From contig CACWXY010000009.1 of NCBI GenBank assembly GCA_902764915.1, positions 38,729 to 102,728 of the forward strand: 64,000 bases of DNA, written 5' to 3'. The position numbers were made by a program, and so were the translations under genes. This document shows, one piece after another, positions 8,301 through 16,246 of the stretch (positions are counted from its first letter, which is position 1; each line of letters starts with the position of its first letter). The notes under the pieces were generated by a model. The model was not told where the DNA came from. It ran no database searches and saw only the letters and a program-made list of their open reading frames with translations. This stretch comes from an uncultured Eubacteriales bacterium (GTDB lineage: Bacteria; Bacillota; Clostridia; Christensenellales; Aristaeellaceae).

Positions 8301-10153
8301 GTAATCTTGCTCTGGTTCAGCAGAGTAAAGCTGACATCCAGTGCATCCTCTTCCACCAGTGTATAGCAGTCCGCGTGAATCTCCGGATCCCGCCCGGCAC
8401 GGCCCATCTCCTGCACATAGTTTTCCAGCGAGTCCGGCACGTCATACAGTATGATTCGTCCTATGTCCGGCTTATCCACGCCCATGGAGAAGGCTGTCGT
8501 GGCAATAATCGTGTCACAGCCGCCGTCCCCGCTTCCGCGCATGAAAGCATCCTGGTTCGCATGCTTGTCCCTGGCGTCCATCCGTGCATGATACGGTCTT
8601 GCGTCTATATGATCCGACTGCAGGCGCTGCGCCAGTTCTTCCGTCAGACGCGTGTTCATGGTAAAGACAATCGTGGGACAGTGCTTTTCCGTGAGCAGAT
8701 CACGCAGTGTCCGATACTTGTCCTCCTTGTCACTGACGCGAATGGCATGGTGCGTCAGATTCTCCCGCTGCGCCTTTGCCACAATGATTTCCATATCCAG
8801 GCCCATGCTCCTCTGGAAATAGTCCCGGATATCCGCAATCACCTGCGGCCGCGCCGTGGCCGTAAAGCACGAGACCGGAATGGGCCTGGCCCGCCCCCGG
8901 CGTTTCGCCATTTCCTGCAGAAAGGGTCCGATATACTGATAATCCACACGAAAGTCCTGGCCCCAGGCGGAAAGACAGTGCGCTTCATCAATCACGCAGC
9001 GCACAATATTGCGCGCTGCCAGCTGGGCAAACGTTTTTCCGTTGCGCAGGGATTCCGGCGCCAGGTAAACCATGCTGGCCCGCCCCGATTCCACTGCTGC
9101 AATCGATTCCGAACGCTCCAGCGGACTCAGATCCCCGTTGTATGCAACCGCGTCTGTAATCCCCTGAATCTCCAGATGATCGATCTGGTCCTTCATCAGG
9201 GAGACGAGCGGTGAGATGACCAGTGTCAGACCGCCGCTCCACATGCCCGCCATAATGGCCGGCAGCTGGAATGTCACGGACTTGCCTCCGCCTGTGGGAA
9301 AGACCGCGATAAAGGAATCCCCTTCCACCCCGAGGCGCGCCACCTTTTCCTGAAGCGGCTCGCCCGCGTACAGCCGGAAGGCGGGAAATCCGAAGATATC
9401 CCGCAGCTGGGCCGTTACATCCAGATGCGAGCGGCAGTAGCCGCATGTACGGCATGAGGTCAGGCAGAGCATCTGGATGCATTCGGTGACCTGCGGATAG
9501 CGGTGGTCCAGCCATCGCGGAAACAGCGGGCGCTGTGCACCCGAGGCAATCATGGTAACACAGAAGGCAAGCGCAACGGGCCTGTCGCGGATGAGAATGT
9601 CCAGCGCTGCACTCTCGCAGATCCGCCCGTGCAGTGCTTCGCGGATGGCGTCCGCGCAGCGGTCTTCCGGCAGGCGTTCGCAGACGAGATCCCGGCACTC
9701 GGCCAGGTATTCCAGAAAACCGGAGAAATGCGCCTGTCCCTGAAGCAGAGTATACAGAATCTCCTGCATGTTCCTTGAAAGGCGCATGAATGCCTCCACC
9801 TCATCAAAGAACAGATCCATGGCCCGCCTGGCATCCAGAAGCGGATTATTGCGTTCCTCCGACACGAGCTTGTCATCCTTGACCAGGGGATGGAACGGCT
9901 TGCGCGGAAAGAGAAGCACAGAATAAGGCAGCGTATCAATGCATACATGTTCGCCTGCAGGCATTTCGTCCTGCACATACAGCAGGTCATGGGAAAAAAT
10001 GTTATGCCCGCAGATATACTTTTCGCCTCTGACAAAGTCCGCAAACGCCGTTCGACTGTCGGTATGCAGGGTTGATCCGTCCGGTTTCAGCGCACCGATA
10101 TCCTGAAGCCGCCGGGACTGGACGGTCGTCTCCACATCAAAGAATACCAGCAT
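5342..10153 (-). CDS. DEDD exonuclease-RecQ-UvrD fusion helicase
   Basis: A 1603-residue protein with three enzyme modules. Residues 1 to about 120 are a DnaQ-like 3'-5' exonuclease: FFDVETT gives D6/E8, GHNIFSHD gives D56, and NNPLLD gives D107. A four-cysteine cluster (C230, C234, C237, C240) follows. A RecQ-type SF2 helicase occupies about 255-760 (Walker A TGGGKS 287-292, DEAH 389-392, motif VI QEMGRAGRDP 581-590). From about 1045 comes a UvrD-type SF1 helicase (AGPGSGKT 1066-1073, DEAQD 1173-1177, ENYRSD, THRAKG-like STIHRAKG, VGMTRAR). The enzyme should unwind and trim DNA ends. It is the first gene of an operon and overlaps the CARF nuclease start. Large RecQ-UvrD fusions are known in gut Bacillota and Bacteroidota. 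Whether this one repairs the genome or defends against foreign DNA is inference. Confidence 0.92.
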   Translation of the reverse strand: MLVFFDVETTVQSRRLQDIGALKPDGSTLHTDSRTAFADFVRGEKYICGHNIFSHDLLYVQDEMPAGEHVCIDTLPYSVLLFPRKPFHPLVKDDKLVSEERNNPLLDARRAMDLFFDEVEAFMRLSRNMQEILYTLLQGQAHFSGFLEYLAECRDLVCERLPEDRCADAIREALHGRICESAALDILIRDRPVALAFCVTMIASGAQRPLFPRWLDHRYPQVTECIQMLCLTSCRTCGYCRSHLDVTAQLRDIFGFPAFRLYAGEPLQEKVARLGVEGDSFIAVFPTGGGKSVTFQLPAIMAGMWSGGLTLVISPLVSLMKDQIDHLEIQGITDAVAYNGDLSPLERSESIAAVESGRASMVYLAPESLRNGKTFAQLAARNIVRCVIDEAHCLSAWGQDFRVDYQYIGPFLQEMAKRRGRARPIPVSCFTATARPQVIADIRDYFQRSMGLDMEIIVAKAQRENLTHHAIRVSDKEDKYRTLRDLLTEKHCPTIVFTMNTRLTEELAQRLQSDHIDARPYHARMDARDKHANQDAFMRGSGDGGCDTIIATTAFSMGVDKPDIGRIILYDVPDSLENYVQEMGRAGRDPEIHADCYTLVEEDALDVSFTLLNQSKITLDDVRQLEGALRRLAGKRQDVLCSALELAREAGWNDAYTSADTKVTGGLLWLENGDVLKRQENVPHVYASGILVHTMAEASEMIEKSHEFSEQEKVHAKRIMSFLFSRYSHFRAGNDEAESRIDYIADRLGLETEYVAGIVQRLRISGILAKTQDMTAYLEKSEKEARAHMTQFVALETYLMDVMPENADVRFKELNEEALRRGYPSTVRSLRILIVYWMVRGFMKKVPASQDLLTVSMLWDREAMRRDLSMRYEVSCAALEYLYGKLAQRQEKDTSDREVMFSPLRMLEYYHAQPNLIKDQFTVDPKAVDRTLLYLARTRTVELEGGFFVTYNAMKIHLQQAGKRSRFRSTAYALLAQYYSHRTEQIHIMGRYLERLLKDPAQAQQLMTDYFSMPDRTFLRTYFPGDEASMLHLSMSRERYDRLIAALSRSQKAILDARENRVIVAAGPGSGKTRVLVHKLASLLLLEDVRPEQLLMLTFSRSAAAEFTLRLKELVGNRAYYVDIKTFHSFCFDLLGRVGNVEDSGHVVAQATEYIRAGKAEGNHVSRTCLVIDEAQDMDEDAYQLVCALLELNPAMRLIAVGDDDQNIFSWRGSSARYMEALLKDGGTMYSLLENYRSDAAIVDLANRFVTRLAHRMKTEPIRSVTGEKGRVEILSCTSPYLTMALLDKLKKDPPQGSACILLRTNEEAALMASLLNYHGLKAFLVQSTDGFSLPSLLEIRTFLSWIGNEQAKISEETWNELLARFRQTFSESPNYAACRQLFHVFGKTVQQKYRSDLETFLYESNVQDFLTGGRKAIWVSTIHRAKGREYDSVYMGLEAWDYDGQEALRAMYVGMTRARHHLTIVCHGNLFDEQPHETDTTVYPQPDTILYQCTMRDVYLGYAYTCQKAVCRLHAGMPLFLEGKRLYAVLDGCRESVAALSRNCQEKVENYLHSGYRIEQVQVRYLVYWKERDAAEEALVVLPDIQFIRKGEDSYENTDRTV

Positions 10154-10187
10154 GCGCTACCCTCTTTCTTTTCCCGATTTGTCTTCC

Positions 10188-10215
10188 ATTATACAATCCT
10201 TTGCGCGGCTTACAA
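10188..10215 (-). promoter_or_regulatory. Promoter of the helicase-CARF nuclease operon
   Basis: On the minus strand, TTGTAA (10215-10210), a 16-bp spacer and a perfect TATAAT (10193-10188) lie 35 bp upstream of the helicase ATG. It is divergent from the nadE promoter. Confidence 0.6.
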
Positions 10216-10279
10216 GCATGGCAGGCACGGGCCTGTTTCGCATATTCCGCTGTGATTCTTTTCCATGTCACGGATCTTC

Positions 10280-10288
10280 TGGTATAAT
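10280..10288 (+). promoter_or_regulatory. Extended -10 promoter of nadE
   Basis: TGGTATAAT (10280-10288) is an extended -10 with a perfect TATAAT. The -35 at the 17-bp position (TTTCCA, 10260-10265) is poor. The ribosome site AAGGAGG (10308-10314) follows. Confidence 0.6.
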
Positions 10289-10325
10289 GCACATAGAATC
10301 CTGCAGCAAGGAGGTTCCTTTTTCC

Positions 10326-12263
10326 ATGGAACATATGCTTCGCATCGCGCTTGCCGTTCCCCATGTTCATCTGGGGAATCCGGAAAAGAATACACTGTCG
10401 CATATATCGGCCATACAGGACGCCCAGGCGCACCATGCCTCGCTGATCCTGTTCCCCGAGCTTTCAATGACCGGCTACACTTGCGGAGACCTGTTCTATC
10501 AGGCATCACTGCTTCAGGCCGTCCAGAAGAGCATTGTCCGCCTCACGCAGTCCCTGCCCGATTCCATGATCGCCGTGGTCGGTGCGCCCCTGGAAACGAA
10601 AACCGGCCTTCTCAACGGTGCGTTTGTCCTGGGATCCCACGCGATCTACGGGTTTGTACCCAAGCAGTATATTCCCAACTCCCACGAGTTCTACGAAAAA
10701 CGCTATTTCCAGAGCGGCAGGGATTGCTGCGACGCCATGGAAATCGGCGGCATGCCCTTTGCCGTTTCGCCGCGAACTGTATTCCGCAGCCAGGACGGGG
10801 TCATGTTCGGCATTGAAATCTGTGAGGATCTCTGGTCCCCCATCCCGCCCAGTTCCTACCTGGCGCTGGCCGGTGCCGAGCTGGTGCTGAACCTGTCCGC
10901 ATCCAATGAGCTGATTACCAAGCGTGAGTACCGCACTGACCTGGTCCGTCAGCAGAGCGCGCGTCTGCAGTGTGCCTATGCCTATGTCTCCGCAGGCCTG
11001 GGAGAGTCCACCTCCGACCTGGTGTTCTCCGGGCACAGCCTGGTGACGTCCTGCGGAAGCACGCTCGCGGAAAACGCGCACTATCTCGACGATGATTACC
11101 GGCTGTATGCCGATATCGATCTGGACCGGATCCGCGCTGACAGAAGAGGCCAGACCAGTTTCCTGGATGCGGCACAGCGCATGCTCGCCTGTCCGTCCGC
11201 TCTGCAGGCACTGCCGCTGCCGCTGATGCTGGACGACCGTATTCCGCCGTCCATTCATCCGTCCGCCTATCCCTTTATTCCCGCAGACAGCGATGCGCGT
11301 GACGAGCGCTGCAGTCAGATTTTTGACCTGCAGTCTGCCGCCCTGGCGCGGCGTCTTGCGATTACCGGCGGTAAGGTGGTGGTCGGGATTTCCGGCGGAC
11401 TGGACTCCACGCTGGCACTGCTGGCTGCCTGCCGCGCCATGGATCGTCTTCAGCTGCCGCGCACGCATATCCTTGGAATTACCATGCCCTGCTTCGGCAC
11501 CACGGATCGCACTTACCAGAACGCGCTGACACTGATGGACAAGCTGCACGTCTCCTCCCGGGAAATCCCGATTCATGAGGCTGTACGCCTGCATTTCCGG
11601 GATATCGGACACGATGAGCGCGACCATTCCGTCACCTATGAAAACGCGCAGGCCCGGGAACGCACCCAGGTGCTGATGGACGTGGCCAATGACTTCGGCG
11701 GTATTGTGCTGGGCACCGGTGATCTCAGTGAGATCGCCCTGGGCTGGTGCACCTATAACGCCGATCATATGAGCATGTACGGTGTCAACAGCGGTGTTCC
11801 CAAGACGCTTGTGCGCTGGATCATACAGACCGTCTGCGACGAAGCCGCGTTCCGTGATGCACGCGACTGTCTCCTGGATATCCTGGACACCCCGATCTCG
11901 CCGGAGCTTCTGCCGCCGGATACCCAGGGCCAGATCCTGCAGAAGACCGAAGATCTCGTCGGGCCCTACACACTGCACGATTTCTTCCTGTACTATGTGG
12001 TCCGTCTCGGATACACGCCAAGGAAAATCTATGCCTATGCATGCCTGGCCTTTGAAGGCATGTTCTCACACGAGGAGATTCTCCACTGGCTCCGGAACTT
12101 CTACCGCCGCTTCTTTACCCAGCAGTTCAAGCGCAACTGCATGCCTGACGGCGTAAAGATCGGCTCCATTGCACTCTCTCCCCGCGGGGACTGGCGTATG
12201 CCCAGCGATGCCGAGGCCCTGCTTTGGCTCACCGAGTGTGAAGCGCTTACGGAAAAGGAGTGA
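10326..12263 (+). CDS. nadE: Glutamine-dependent NAD+ synthetase
   Basis: A 645-residue two-domain enzyme. The N-terminal nitrilase-type glutaminase has its Glu-Lys-Cys triad in FPELSMTGY (E45), VPKQYIPN (K113) and GIEICEDLW (C166). The C-terminal ATP-pyrophosphatase synthetase has the PP-loop GISGGLDST (356-361). It converts deamido-NAD to NAD+ in the cytosol, using ammonia channelled from glutamine. The length matches the long NadE type of Clostridia and Mycobacterium. The ATG at 10326 is preceded by AAGGAGG with 11-nt spacing; the frame is open further upstream only across the divergent promoter region. The stop overlaps the ribosome site of the next gene, so the two are likely co-transcribed. 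Confidence 0.95.
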   Translation: MEHMLRIALAVPHVHLGNPEKNTLSHISAIQDAQAHHASLILFPELSMTGYTCGDLFYQASLLQAVQKSIVRLTQSLPDSMIAVVGAPLETKTGLLNGAFVLGSHAIYGFVPKQYIPNSHEFYEKRYFQSGRDCCDAMEIGGMPFAVSPRTVFRSQDGVMFGIEICEDLWSPIPPSSYLALAGAELVLNLSASNELITKREYRTDLVRQQSARLQCAYAYVSAGLGESTSDLVFSGHSLVTSCGSTLAENAHYLDDDYRLYADIDLDRIRADRRGQTSFLDAAQRMLACPSALQALPLPLMLDDRIPPSIHPSAYPFIPADSDARDERCSQIFDLQSAALARRLAITGGKVVVGISGGLDSTLALLAACRAMDRLQLPRTHILGITMPCFGTTDRTYQNALTLMDKLHVSSREIPIHEAVRLHFRDIGHDERDHSVTYENAQARERTQVLMDVANDFGGIVLGTGDLSEIALGWCTYNADHMSMYGVNSGVPKTLVRWIIQTVCDEAAFRDARDCLLDILDTPISPELLPPDTQGQILQKTEDLVGPYTLHDFFLYYVVRLGYTPRKIYAYACLAFEGMFSHEEILHWLRNFYRRFFTQQFKRNCMPDGVKIGSIALSPRGDWRMPSDAEALLWLTECEALTEKE

Positions 12264-12268
12264 CACTG

Positions 12269-13063
12269 ATGGCAGTCCGTAAAGACAACCTTCCCATGAT
12301 TCCCAATAATGACGATGATATGGCGTCCAGCCTGATGCAGCTGGCTTCCCTGAATGATCCGAAGATCTGGCAGGAAGCACTGAAAATGATGGAGCTCATG
12401 GTCGGCTATAAGGAAGACCGCATGGTCTATACCTGCGCGATCAAGGAAATCCGCACCAAGTTTGAGGTACTGGATACCGAGTTCAATGTGCGCTATCAAC
12501 GCAATCCCATTAACTTCATTACCACGCGTCTGAAGAGCAACCAGAGCATTGTCATGAAAATGGCGCGCAAAGGCATTCCCTTCACGATTGAAAACATGGA
12601 GAAGCATGTGGAGGATATTGCCGGCATCCGCATCATCTGCTCCTATGTGGACGATATCTATCAGCTGGCGGATTCCCTGCTCCGGCAGGACGACGTTACC
12701 CTGCTCGCGCGCAAGGACTATATTCAGGAACCCAAGGAGAACGGGTACCGCAGTCTGCACCTGATAGTCTCCGTCCCGGTCTTTTTCTCCAATGTCACGC
12801 GTCAGGTGCCCGTGGAAGTGCAGATTCGGACCATTGCCATGGACTTCTGGGCCTCCCTGGAGCATCAGATGAAGTATAAACAGGAGATCGCCGACGAGGA
12901 GCATATCATTGCACGCCTGCGGCAGTGCGCGGACCGTATCGCGGCGCTTGACGACGAAATGCTGGAAATCCGCAAGCAGATAGAAGCCGGGAAGAACATG
13001 CCTACCCAGGAAGAACTGCTGCTGCAGAAGATCCGGCAGCTGGAGGTTCCCATCGATACCTGA
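12269..13063 (+). CDS. Small alarmone synthetase, (p)ppGpp synthetase RelP/RelQ type
   Basis: A 264-residue single-domain RelA/SpoT synthetase. Conserved synthetase blocks are AGIRIICSYVDDIYQLAD, EPKENGYRSLHLIV and VEVQIRTIAMDFWASLEHQMKYK. No HD hydrolase, TGS or ACT domain is present, so it should make but not break (p)ppGpp from GTP or GDP and ATP. A C-terminal helical region (about 205-264) fits the tetramer-forming tail of RelP/RelQ. The ATG at 12269 has AAGGAG eight bases upstream; a GTG at 12260 overlapping the nadE stop is a weaker choice. It follows nadE by 5 bp. RelP and RelQ cannot be told apart confidently here. Confidence 0.9.
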   Translation: MAVRKDNLPMIPNNDDDMASSLMQLASLNDPKIWQEALKMMELMVGYKEDRMVYTCAIKEIRTKFEVLDTEFNVRYQRNPINFITTRLKSNQSIVMKMARKGIPFTIENMEKHVEDIAGIRIICSYVDDIYQLADSLLRQDDVTLLARKDYIQEPKENGYRSLHLIVSVPVFFSNVTRQVPVEVQIRTIAMDFWASLEHQMKYKQEIADEEHIIARLRQCADRIAALDDEMLEIRKQIEAGKNMPTQEELLLQKIRQLEVPIDT

Positions 13064-13086
13064 TTGTACTTTTCGTGTTCTGCCCC

Positions 13087-13115
13087 TTGACGCATTTTTC
13101 CGAAGCGCGTATTTT
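13087..13115 (+). promoter_or_regulatory. Promoter of the T-box leader and asnB
   Basis: TTGACG (13087-13092), a 17-bp spacer and TATTTT (13110-13115) lie just after the alarmone synthetase stop. Transcription should begin near 13122. Confidence 0.65.
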
Positions 13116-13121
13116 TTAAAA

Positions 13122-13400
13122 CAACTTCATAAGCCAAAGCGTTGCGGAAGAAAAGTACCATGAGACGCGCTATCCCAGAGAGCGGGAGACAGGTGTAAGT
13201 CCCGTATAGCCCCTCATGCGAAGAACACTTCCAAGTCCAAACAGAAAGGGCAACCGAGTAAGGGCGGCGGAGCGGAAACACGTTATCGTTTCCAGGGTTT
13301 GTTGGAACCCGAAAAAGAGAAGCAAATCAGGTGGCACCACGGATAGGCGGCATTCGTCCTGAAATATCAGGAGTGAAAGCCGACCCAAACGGAGGTGCCA
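13122..13400 (+). promoter_or_regulatory. T-box riboswitch for tRNA-Asn controlling asparagine synthetase
   Basis: The leader has T-box landmarks. The Stem I base pairs GGAAG with CTTCC. A loop-E AGTA is followed by the specifier segment GAA-G-AAC-A, which puts an Asn codon AAC at 13224-13226. AGAGAGC and the distal loops follow, and the T-box sequence AGGTGGCACCACGG starts at 13329. The bulge TGGC (13332-13335) is complementary to GCCA, the 3' end of a tRNA with discriminator G, as in tRNA-Asn. Downstream, TGGCACC (13332-13338) can instead pair with GGTGCCA (13394-13400), which covers the ribosome site GGAGG (13391-13395). There is no long T-run, so control looks translational rather than by termination (inference). 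Confidence 0.88.
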
Positions 13401-13404
13401 TTTT

Positions 13405-14985
13405 ATGTGCGCAAGTTTCTTTGTACTGAGCAAGAAAGTCGACCAGCAGAAGCTCCGCGAATGCTTCATGCGAACCCAGTCCCGCGGTCCGGATATGTCC
13501 CGGCTGATTGAACTGCCCTGCGGATATATGGGCTTTCATCGCCTCGCCATCATGGGACTGGATGCGCGCGGTATGCAGCCTTTCCGGATGGGCAGGGATT
13601 ACCTGGTCTGCAACGGGGAAATCTATGATTTCCGCCCCCTGCGGGACAGGCTGATGAGCCATTATGACCTGATCTCCCAGTCCGACTGTGAAATCCTGCT
13701 TCCGCTGTACCATGAGTACGGAACCGATATGTTCCGCGTGCTCGACGCAGAGTTTGCGCTGATCCTCTATGACGGTGAACACGACCGTGTTATTGCGGCC
13801 CGCGATCCCATCGGCATCCGGCCTCTGTACTACGGCTATACAGAGGACGGCGGGATTGCCTTTGCCAGCGAAGCCAAGAACCTTCTGGACCTGTGTGACC
13901 GGATTTTTCCCTTCCCGCCCGGATGCTACTGGACCGACGGCAGCTTCCATCGGTATGCCGACCCGGCCCATGTGGACCAGTTCACTATGGAAAGCGAGGA
14001 TGCCGTCTGCCATCGTCTGCATGATCTGCTTATCGAAGGCGTCAGAAAGCGTCTGGATGCGGATGCCCCGCTGGGCTTCCTTCTCTCCGGCGGCCTGGAT
14101 TCCTCCCTGGTATGCGCCATCGCCCGGAAAATCCTGAACAGACCGATCCGCACCTTCGCCATTGGCATGGATACGGATGCCATTGACCTGAAGTATGCGC
14201 GTATGGTGGCTGACTTCATCGGTTCTGCGCATACGGAAGTCATCATATCCGAAAAGGATGTGCTGGAAGCACTTCCTCAGGTCGTAAAGATCCTCGGCAC
14301 ATGGGATATCACGACCATCCGCGCATCCATCGGCATGTATCTGGTCTGCCAATGGATTCATGCGCATACCGACATCCGTGTGCTGCTCACAGGCGAGATC
14401 TCCGACGAACTGTTCGGATATAAGTATACCGATTTTGCGCCGTCGCCGGCGGCGTTCCAGGCAGAGGCAGAAAAACGGATCTCTGAACTGCATATGTATG
14501 ATGTGCTCCGGGCTGACCGCTGCATTTCCGTGAACTCACTGGAAGCGCGTGTGCCTTTCGGTGATCTCGCTTTTGTCCGCTATGCCATGAGCATTGATCC
14601 GGTCCTGAAGATGAACCGCCATCAGATGGGCAAATATCTCATCCGCAAGGCCTTTGCCGAAGATCACATGCTTCCGGAAGCCATTCTCTGGCGGCAGAAG
14701 GCTGCATTCTCCGACGCCGTCGGACACTCCATGGTCAATGATCTGAAAGCATACGCGGAAAAAACCTATACCGATGAGGACTTCCGCCGGAAAGCCGCCG
14801 CCTACGCGTACGCCACCCCGTTTACCAAGGAAAGCCTTCTGTACCGTGAACTCTTTGAAACATACTATCCCGGTCAGGCGGAAATGATTGCCGATTTCTG
14901 GATGCCGAACCGTGCCTGGCCCGGCTGCCAGGTCAATGATCCTTCTGCCCGGGTGCTGTCCAACTATGGCGGCAGCGGCGTGTAA
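13405..14985 (+). CDS. asnB: Asparagine synthetase B (glutamine-hydrolysing)
   Basis: A 526-residue class II amidotransferase. Met-Cys at the start exposes the nucleophile Cys2 (MCASFF), followed by the glutaminase blocks CNGEIYDF and ARDPIGIRPLYYG. The C-terminal synthetase half has the PP-loop LLSGGLDSSLV at about 226-236, GEISDELFGYKYT and the ARVPFGD block. It makes asparagine from aspartate, glutamine and ATP. An Asn T-box immediately upstream, with SD GGAGG nine bases before the ATG, gives independent support: uncharged tRNA-Asn should switch it on. It is monocistronic and ends at a strong hairpin shared with the convergent peptide operon. Confidence 0.96.
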   Translation: MCASFFVLSKKVDQQKLRECFMRTQSRGPDMSRLIELPCGYMGFHRLAIMGLDARGMQPFRMGRDYLVCNGEIYDFRPLRDRLMSHYDLISQSDCEILLPLYHEYGTDMFRVLDAEFALILYDGEHDRVIAARDPIGIRPLYYGYTEDGGIAFASEAKNLLDLCDRIFPFPPGCYWTDGSFHRYADPAHVDQFTMESEDAVCHRLHDLLIEGVRKRLDADAPLGFLLSGGLDSSLVCAIARKILNRPIRTFAIGMDTDAIDLKYARMVADFIGSAHTEVIISEKDVLEALPQVVKILGTWDITTIRASIGMYLVCQWIHAHTDIRVLLTGEISDELFGYKYTDFAPSPAAFQAEAEKRISELHMYDVLRADRCISVNSLEARVPFGDLAFVRYAMSIDPVLKMNRHQMGKYLIRKAFAEDHMLPEAILWRQKAAFSDAVGHSMVNDLKAYAEKTYTDEDFRRKAAAYAYATPFTKESLLYRELFETYYPGQAEMIADFWMPNRAWPGCQVNDPSARVLSNYGGSGV

Positions 14986-15018
14986 GAGGCAAAGCTTCGC
15001 CAGTGCAGCAGCACATGC

Positions 15019-15065
15019 AAAGACCGCGGTACACCCCATGAAACAGGGGCCGTACCGCGGTCTTT
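15019..15065. terminator. Bidirectional terminator between asnB and the peptide operon
   Basis: Perfect 14-bp arms aaagaccgcggtac (15019-15032) and gtaccgcggtcttt (15052-15065) enclose a cccc/gggg inner stem, 34 bp after the asnB stop and 30 bp past the convergent operon's last stop. A/T-rich ends on both sides give short T-runs each way. Confidence 0.75.
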
Positions 15066-15094
15066 CCCATGCACGCATTCATCCGCGTCCGTCT

Positions 15095-16246
15095 TCAGAG
15101 CACACGGGACAGCACATCCATCAGACGGTCGATCTCATCGCACGTATTGTAGTAATGAAGGCTCACCCGGAAAATATCCCGCACGGCCGCGTAAATCTCC
15201 GCTTCCTGCAGGGCCAGAGAGAGTGCCTCCTTCTTCCTGGGGTCATAGGTAAAGGAAACCGTGCCGCTCCACGTCGCAGGCTCCTTCGATCCCAGCACAT
15301 GAACCGGAAGACAGGCCGCCGCCAGCTGCTGCCTGTAATAGCTTTCCACTGTCCGGATCTGCTTCTGTATTGCCTCCAGCCCGATCTCCGAGAGCATATG
15401 CAGACTCTCGGCCATGACCGCCATGCCGTACACGTTCCCTGTTCCGGTCTCCATTCTTCGGCTGTCCGGGGGAAAGGAAGGCACCGCAAGCGCGTGAAAA
15501 TCCTTCTCCATAGGATACACGGACCAGTCAATATTCCCGCTGACCACAGCCGGCGCAATCCTTGGCATGACCCCATGCCGTACATAGCAGAACCCGATGC
15601 CCATTACGCCCAGCATTCCCTTGAAACTGCCGCTGGCCAGCACATCTACCGGGAGTGCATCCACATATACCGGCATGCGGCCCATGGCCTGTATGGCATC
15701 CACGCTGAGAAGAATCCCGCGCTGCCGGCAGACAGCCCCCAGACGCAAGATATCGGCGACATACCCGGACGACGACTGTGCCAGTGAGAGCGCGATCACG
15801 CGTGTGCGCTCCGATATCGCCGCGATCAGCGCTTCCGCATCCACCACGCCGTCATGCCCCGGGACCACCGTCAGCCGGATGCCTTCCGCCTGGCGCGTCG
15901 TCCAGGGCATATATACAGCCGGAAAATCACCGCTGCACACGATCACTTCGTCACCCGGCGCCAGCGGAAGCCCGCGCGCCAGCAGATTATTGCCCTCCGT
16001 CGTATTCCGGGTGAGGAACACGTCCTCCGGGGATGCATGGATCAGCGCAGCCACTGCCTGCTTGGCTTCCTGCATGATCTGCCTTCCGCTGAGCGCATCC
16101 GACCGGCCCAGCGCCATGGTAAAATCATCCAGATATGTGCGCGCACGCCGGCGTGAACGCTCCGGCACCATACCCATGGTCGAAACATCCAGGTATGCCC
16201 GTCCGTTCATATACGAAAACTCATCCCGATAGGCCTTGGCAATCAT
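15095..16246 (-). CDS. Class V aminotransferase (cysteine desulfurase/isopenicillin-N-epimerase-like PLP enzyme)
   Basis: A 383-residue fold-type I PLP enzyme. It shows the cofactor Asp in LSVDAIQAMG (D183) and the Schiff-base lysine in SGSFKGMLG (K209), with an SGxxK-like pattern shared with class V members. NTTEGNN near residue 82 fits phosphate binding. The active-site cysteine loop of IscS/NifS cysteine desulfurases is not obvious, so the substrate is probably an amino acid rather than a role in Fe-S assembly. The ATG overlaps the preceding stop by ATGA, making it the last gene of the peptide-use operon. In that setting it may act on amino acids freed from peptides. The open frame upstream to 16354 shadows the M61 gene. 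Confidence 0.8.
   Translation of the reverse strand: MIAKAYRDEFSYMNGRAYLDVSTMGMVPERSRRRARTYLDDFTMALGRSDALSGRQIMQEAKQAVAALIHASPEDVFLTRNTTEGNNLLARGLPLAPGDEVIVCSGDFPAVYMPWTTRQAEGIRLTVVPGHDGVVDAEALIAAISERTRVIALSLAQSSSGYVADILRLGAVCRQRGILLSVDAIQAMGRMPVYVDALPVDVLASGSFKGMLGVMGIGFCYVRHGVMPRIAPAVVSGNIDWSVYPMEKDFHALAVPSFPPDSRRMETGTGNVYGMAVMAESLHMLSEIGLEAIQKQIRTVESYYRQQLAAACLPVHVLGSKEPATWSGTVSFTYDPRKKEALSLALQEAEIYAAVRDIFRVSLHYYNTCDEIDRLMDVLSRVL

Noticed and set aside
13332..13404. Transcription terminator within the asnB T-box leader
   Set aside because: The GGCACC/GGTGCC helix is followed by only four T residues and directly covers the ribosome site, so sequestration of translation is the better reading.
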